From: Sediminivirga luteola | GTDB taxonomy: Bacteria; Actinomycetota; Actinomycetes; Actinomycetales; Brevibacteriaceae | Assembly (NCBI RefSeq): GCF_014639315.1 | Contig: NZ_BMFY01000004.1 | Span: forward strand, 62,001 to 126,000 | Length of the DNA stretch: 64,000 nt | Direction: 5' to 3' | Shown here: in pieces, positions 60,582 to 64,000 of the stretch | How the letters are laid out: each line of letters starts with the position of its first letter | How positions within the stretch are numbered: position 1 is the stretch's first letter | Translations under genes and position numbers: made by a program | The notes under the pieces: generated by a model | The model's database searches: none | Told to the model about the DNA's origin: nothing | The model's input: the letters and a program-made list of their open reading frames with translations, nothing else

Positions 60582-61091
60582 TCAGCGCTTGCTGTACTGC
60601 GGCGCCTTACGGGCCTTCTTGAGGCCGGCCTTCTTGCGCTCCTTGGCCCGCGGGTCACGGGTCAGGAAGCCGGCCTTCTTCAGCTCGGCGCGGTTGTTCT
60701 CCTGGTCGATCGCGTTGAGCGAACGCGCCACGCCCAGGCGCACGGCGCCGGCCTGGCCGGAGGGGCCGCCGCCTTCGAGGCGCACATGCACGTCGAAGCG
60801 GCCTTCCAGGTCGAGCAGGCGGAACGGCTCGTTGACCAGCTGCTGGTGCAGCTTGTTCGGGAAGTACGTCTCCAGGTCACGGCCGTTGATGGTCCACTGA
60901 CCGCTGCCGGGCACCAGGCGCACGCGGGCGATGGCCTGCTTGCGGCGGCCCACAGCCTGACCGGGGGCGGTCAGCGACTGACCGCGACCACCGGTCGCGG
61001 CGCCCGCGCCTGCGGGGGTCTCAGTGCTGTAGGAACTCAGGTTCTCGACGTCGTCGACGTCGACCGGGGTGTTGGCGTTGTTCTCAGCCAC
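60582..61091 (-). CDS. rpsI: 30S ribosomal protein S9
   Basis: The 169-residue protein has the usual S9 core from about residue 45: [23 protein letters not shown]-type [17 protein letters not shown], and the terminal [19 protein letters not shown] that reaches the decoding site. The 45-residue acidic/Gly-rich N-terminal extension is typical of actinobacterial S9. It lies 38 bases after rplM on the same strand. Confidence 0.98.
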   Translation of the reverse strand: MAENNANTPVDVDDVENLSSYSTETPAGAGAATGGRGQSLTAPGQAVGRRKQAIARVRLVPGSGQWTINGRDLETYFPNKLHQQLVNEPFRLLDLEGRFDVHVRLEGGGPSGQAGAVRLGVARSLNAIDQENNRAELKKAGFLTRDPRAKERKKAGLKKARKAPQYSKR

Positions 61092-61129
61092 GGTTCTCCT
61101 CTTGGTTTCTCACTCGCCGGGCTAGACGC

Positions 61130-61573
61130 TTACTGGGCGACCTGGCTGATGGTGTACGGCTGGGGGTTCTGGGCACCGTGCGGGTGCTCGGCGCCCGAGT
61201 AGACCTTGAGCTTCTTGATCTGCTGGCGGCCCAGGCGGTTCTTGGGGATCATGCCCCAGACGGCCTTCTCCACGGCGCGCTCCGGGTGCGTGGCCAGCAG
61301 CTCGGCGTAGCTGACGCTCTTGAGGCCGCCCGGGTAGCCGGAGTGGCGGTAGGCCTGCTTCTGCTGCAGCTTGGAGCCGGTCAGCGCGACCTTGTCCGCG
61401 TTGATGACGATCACGAAATCGCCGGAGTCCACGTTCGGCGCGAACGTGGTCTTGTGCTTGCCGCGCAGCAGGCGGGCGACCTGCGAGGCGAGGCGGCCCA
61501 GCACGACATCGGTCGCGTCGACGACGTGCCACTGGCGCTGGATGTCGCCGGGCTTGGGTGTGTACGTGCGCAC
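61130..61573 (-). CDS. rplM: 50S ribosomal protein L13
   Basis: The 147-residue L13 starts at GTG ([20 protein letters not shown]) and includes [49 protein letters not shown] and [16 protein letters not shown]. It leads the rplM-rpsI operon. Confidence 0.98.
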   Translation of the reverse strand: MRTYTPKPGDIQRQWHVVDATDVVLGRLASQVARLLRGKHKTTFAPNVDSGDFVIVINADKVALTGSKLQQKQAYRHSGYPGGLKSVSYAELLATHPERAVEKAVWGMIPKNRLGRQQIKKLKVYSGAEHPHGAQNPQPYTISQVAQ

Positions 61574-61620
61574 AGTCTTCAGCCTTACTTCTCGTTGTTG
61601 ATGACCCGGATCAGCACACT

Positions 61621-61645
61621 AGGCCCCGGAAAATCCTCGGGGCCT
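61621..61645 (-). promoter_or_regulatory. Leader hairpin upstream of rplM
   Basis: AGGCCCCG (61621-61628) / CGGGGCCT (61638-61645) forms a perfect 8-bp stem 48 bases before the rplM start. L13 operons in other phyla have autoregulatory leaders. Whether this hairpin plays that role is unknown. Confidence 0.5.
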
Positions 61646-61839
61646 GAATCGCATCTCCATGAAGTTGTCTTTCGCGCGCCCTTTTCGCCTGAGCCGGTCC
61701 GCTCAGGCTCCACGAGCCTTGAAGCGACGTACCGGCGCGCAGGCAGAGCGCGCAACACCGCACCACTGTACCGGAGGCACGCCCGGCGGCGCAAAGCGCG
61801 CTCACACCGGCCGCCAATGTTGCTCGGTAAGCTTGACGG

Positions 61840-64000
61840 GTGATGGCCCTGCTCCCGCCCGTGCCCGCCGGAAGCCCGGCGGCGCCTCGTCCTGCCGCGA
61901 CGCGGCGACTGTGGCCGTCCCTGCCAGCGTACGCCGGCCGGTTCCTCCTGCTCGCCCTCACCCTGGCCCTCGCGCTCTTCACCCCGCTCCCGGCCGCCGG
62001 GTCGACCCCGGCCGGCGCGGCGGAGACCGCAGCCGGGACCGGCACCGCCGATGACGCCGCGCCCGTGGTCGTCTTCGGCGTGCCGGGACTGTCCGCCTCC
62101 GATGTCTCCGCCGCCGGGACGCCTCATCTGTGGTCGCTGGCGGAGCAGTCGGCGGTCGGCAACCTCGCGGTCCGCGCCGCCGCCTCCACCACCTGCCCGG
62201 GCGACGGATGGATGACGTTCAGCACCGGCCGGCGCGCGCTCCTGGCCCATCCCAGCAGCCCCCGCGGCACCTCGGCGCGCTGTGCCGTGGTCGCCGATCC
62301 CGTCCTGGAGGACGAGACCGACGCACGCGACGACGGCTACCGGGGCGCGGCGACGGCCCGCAACTGGGACCAGCAGCGGGAGGCGAACCTCACCGCCGCC
62401 TACAGCGCCTCCCCCGGCGCGCTCGGCCAGGCGCTCCAGGACGCCGGCGCCTCCGCCACCGCGATCGGCCCCGGCGCCGCGATCGCCCTGGCCGACGAGA
62501 CCGGTGCGATCGACGACTACCGCTCCCCCGGCAGCGCGCTCGGCTCCGGCGAGGACCTCGCCGATCTGACCGTGATCGACGTCGGCGCCATCGGCACCGG
62601 CACCTGGGTCCGGGACGAGGGATTCACCACCGACATCGCCGGCTGGGACGAGGAGCGCACCGGGTACATCGACGATCACGGGGCGCCCGCGCATGAGGTG
62701 CAGGTCCGGGCCGCCGACGAGACGATCGGCCGCTATCTGGAGCAGCTGCCGCCGGAGGCCACCGTCGTGGTGGCCGGGCTGGCCGACTCCGCCACGCCAT
62801 CGCGGCTGCGGTATCTGAGCATCAAAGAGGCTGACGTCGCCAGGGCGCCCGCGACGGGGCTGATCACCTCGCCATCGACCCGCCGCCCGGGTCTGAGCCA
62901 GCTGATCGACCTGGGACCGACGGTCATGACGCTCATGGCGCTGGAGCCCTCGCCCGCGTTCCAGGGCATGCCGGTCACCCAGAGTCGGGACGGGGCCGCC
63001 ACCACGGACGAGCGCCTGGCCCAGCTGCGGCAGGACGCCCTGAGCGCCGCGACCATTCACCGCAGCGTGCAGGCGTTCTCCATCGGCGCGGACATCGCCC
63101 ACTACCTCCTGGCCGCTGCCCTGGGCCTTCTTCTCTGGCGCCGATGGCGGGCCCCGCGGTGGAACTGGCTGGCCGGCTCGGTCCGGCTGGCACGGCGCCT
63201 GGCGTGGCTGGGGCTGGCGATGGCCGCGGTGCTCCCGGGCGTGTTCCTGGCCAGTCTGCTGCCGTGGTCGAAGGCCGCCTCCCCCGTGCTGGGCCTGGGC
63301 GCTGCCGTCGCCGCGGGCACCCTGGTGATGCTCATCCCGGTCCTGGTGGGACCGTGGCGTCATTCCTGGCGCGGACGCGCCGGTGCGCTCGGCGGCGCCA
63401 CCGCGCTGCTGCTGGCCGCCGACATCGCCACCGGCTCGCATCTGCAGTTCAACTCGCTGCTGGGCTACAACTCCATCGTCGCCGGCCGGTTCTACGGCCT
63501 GAGCAATCAGGGCGTGGCGATCTTCATCGCGGCGGCGCTGATGGCGATGGCCGTCCTGGCTAGGTGGCTGATCGAACGCGGACGGCGCCGGCTGGCGCTC
63601 GTGCTGACGGCCACGGCGGGCCTGATCAGCACCGGGGTGCTGGGCAACCCCGCCTGGGGCGCCAAGTTCGGCGGCACCATCGCGACCCTGCTCGGTTTCA
63701 TCGTGCTGGTGCTCATGCTGGCCGGGGTGCGGCTGAACCTCCGGCGCCTGACGCTCATCGGCCTGATCTCCCTGGGCACCCTGGTGGGCATCGCGGGCCT
63801 GGACTACCTGCGCCCGGCCGCCGACCGCTCGCACTTCGGCCTGTTCTTCGGCCAGCTCCTGAACGGCGAACTGCTCGAGGTCCTGCTGCGCAAGCTGCAC
63901 GCGAATCTGTCCATCATCACGATCAACCCCATGATCGCGCTGGTGGTGCCCATCAGCATGATGGCCATCGTGCTGTTCCTCGGCTGGCTGCGCGTCTCCC
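61840..64000 (+). CDS. Large membrane protein with alkaline-phosphatase-like domain (partial)
   Basis: An uninterrupted frame runs from the GTG at 61840 (or the ATG at 61843) off the right edge, more than 715 codons. An N-terminal signal helix (FLLLALTLALALFTPL) precedes an extracellular domain (about 60-400) with VVFGVPGLSASDVSAAGTPH and ASTTCPGDGWMTFSTGR, reminiscent of alkaline-phosphatase-superfamily enzymes. The rest has many membrane helices. TAAGCT lies six bases before the GTG, giving a leaderless start at 61840. Homologues are common uncharacterised actinobacterial membrane proteins. Confidence 0.75.
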   Translation, partial: MMALLPPVPAGSPAAPRPAATRRLWPSLPAYAGRFLLLALTLALALFTPLPAAGSTPAGAAETAAGTGTADDAAPVVVFGVPGLSASDVSAAGTPHLWSLAEQSAVGNLAVRAAASTTCPGDGWMTFSTGRRALLAHPSSPRGTSARCAVVADPVLEDETDARDDGYRGAATARNWDQQREANLTAAYSASPGALGQALQDAGASATAIGPGAAIALADETGAIDDYRSPGSALGSGEDLADLTVIDVGAIGTGTWVRDEGFTTDIAGWDEERTGYIDDHGAPAHEVQVRAADETIGRYLEQLPPEATVVVAGLADSATPSRLRYLSIKEADVARAPATGLITSPSTRRPGLSQLIDLGPTVMTLMALEPSPAFQGMPVTQSRDGAATTDERLAQLRQDALSAATIHRSVQAFSIGADIAHYLLAAALGLLLWRRWRAPRWNWLAGSVRLARRLAWLGLAMAAVLPGVFLASLLPWSKAASPVLGLGAAVAAGTLVMLIPVLVGPWRHSWRGRAGALGGATALLLAADIATGSHLQFNSLLGYNSIVAGRFYGLSNQGVAIFIAAALMAMAVLARWLIERGRRRLALVLTATAGLISTGVLGNPAWGAKFGGTIATLLGFIVLVLMLAGVRLNLRRLTLIGLISLGTLVGIAGLDYLRPAADRSHFGLFFGQLLNGELLEVLLRKLHANLSIITINPMIALVVPISMMAIVLFLGWLRVS

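Noticed and set aside
61585-63900. A 771-codon open frame on the minus strand opposite the large membrane protein
   Set aside because: Its Gln/Arg/Gly/His-rich composition is that of an antisense shadow in high-GC DNA. The plus-strand frame has signal peptide, hydrophobic helices and a natural start.
1-64000. tRNA or rRNA genes, integrases or intact insertion sequences
   Set aside because: None was recognised on either strand. Rearrangements are inferred from gene remnants and repeats instead.

Overview
The window is high-GC actinobacterial DNA, most likely from the order Micrococcales. The evidence is the gene order and protein sequences of the rplM-rpsI-glmM / coaA / glmS-acpS-nnr-alr-tsaE-tsaB-rimI-tsaD set, the abundance of GTG starts, and many start codons placed 6-8 bases after a TAnnnT promoter hexamer (leaderless transcripts). 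I cannot name the genus from sequence alone.

Layout. 1-5 kb: end of a HadA-like dehydratase gene, a small alarmone synthetase, rraA, a TetR/SDR pair and a PucR regulator divergent from an M20 ureido-hydrolase. 6.4-9.6 kb: a rearranged toxin-antitoxin (TA) island with an intact yefM-yoeB pair, a remnant of the nagZ 3' end, two lower-GC genes of unclear role, and a second yefM that has lost its toxin. 9.5-23.8 kb: mostly housekeeping (nagZ, a YbdK-type ligase, the tsaE/tsaB/rimI/tsaD operon with alr, nnr, acpS, glmS). 24-28.4 kb: a VapBC pair and a small LacI-controlled polyol/inositol-like dehydrogenase-isomerase operon. 28.6-30.4 kb: coaA and a carboxylesterase. 30.4-38.8 kb: an unassigned catabolic cluster under a PucR-type activator (two FAD dehydrogenases, an SDR, an Nramp-like carrier, an FAH-family hydrolase, a dimeric-barrel protein). 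38.9-40.2 kb: a CorC/CNNM protein.

40.2-49.7 kb is the most interesting part. A histidine kinase and a divergent NarL-type response regulator flank a gene for a 69-residue secreted peptide with a C-terminal Cys-x5-Cys. They are linked to a lipoprotein / MacA-like adaptor / ATPase / FtsX permease operon, a secreted four-cysteine protein with a small membrane partner, and two further small membrane proteins. Four long inverted repeats sharing the arm ACYTTCGTCGATGCR lie upstream of these units and look like one regulon. The region also carries a 170-bp duplicated promoter segment, a vestigial response-regulator tail and a frameshifted secreted-peptide gene.

49.7-55 kb: an opp/dpp peptide importer. 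55-58.6 kb: small membrane and regulatory genes, a PPK2 kinase and an SDR. 58.6-64 kb: glmM, rpsI, rplM and a large phosphatase-like membrane protein running off the end.

Two themes run through the window. The conserved glmM-coaA-glmS neighbourhood is split by about 29 kb of accessory DNA. Toxin genes of TA modules are repeatedly broken (deleted yoeB, two vapC remnants, a nonsense-bearing RelE-like gene), while two of their antitoxins remain open.
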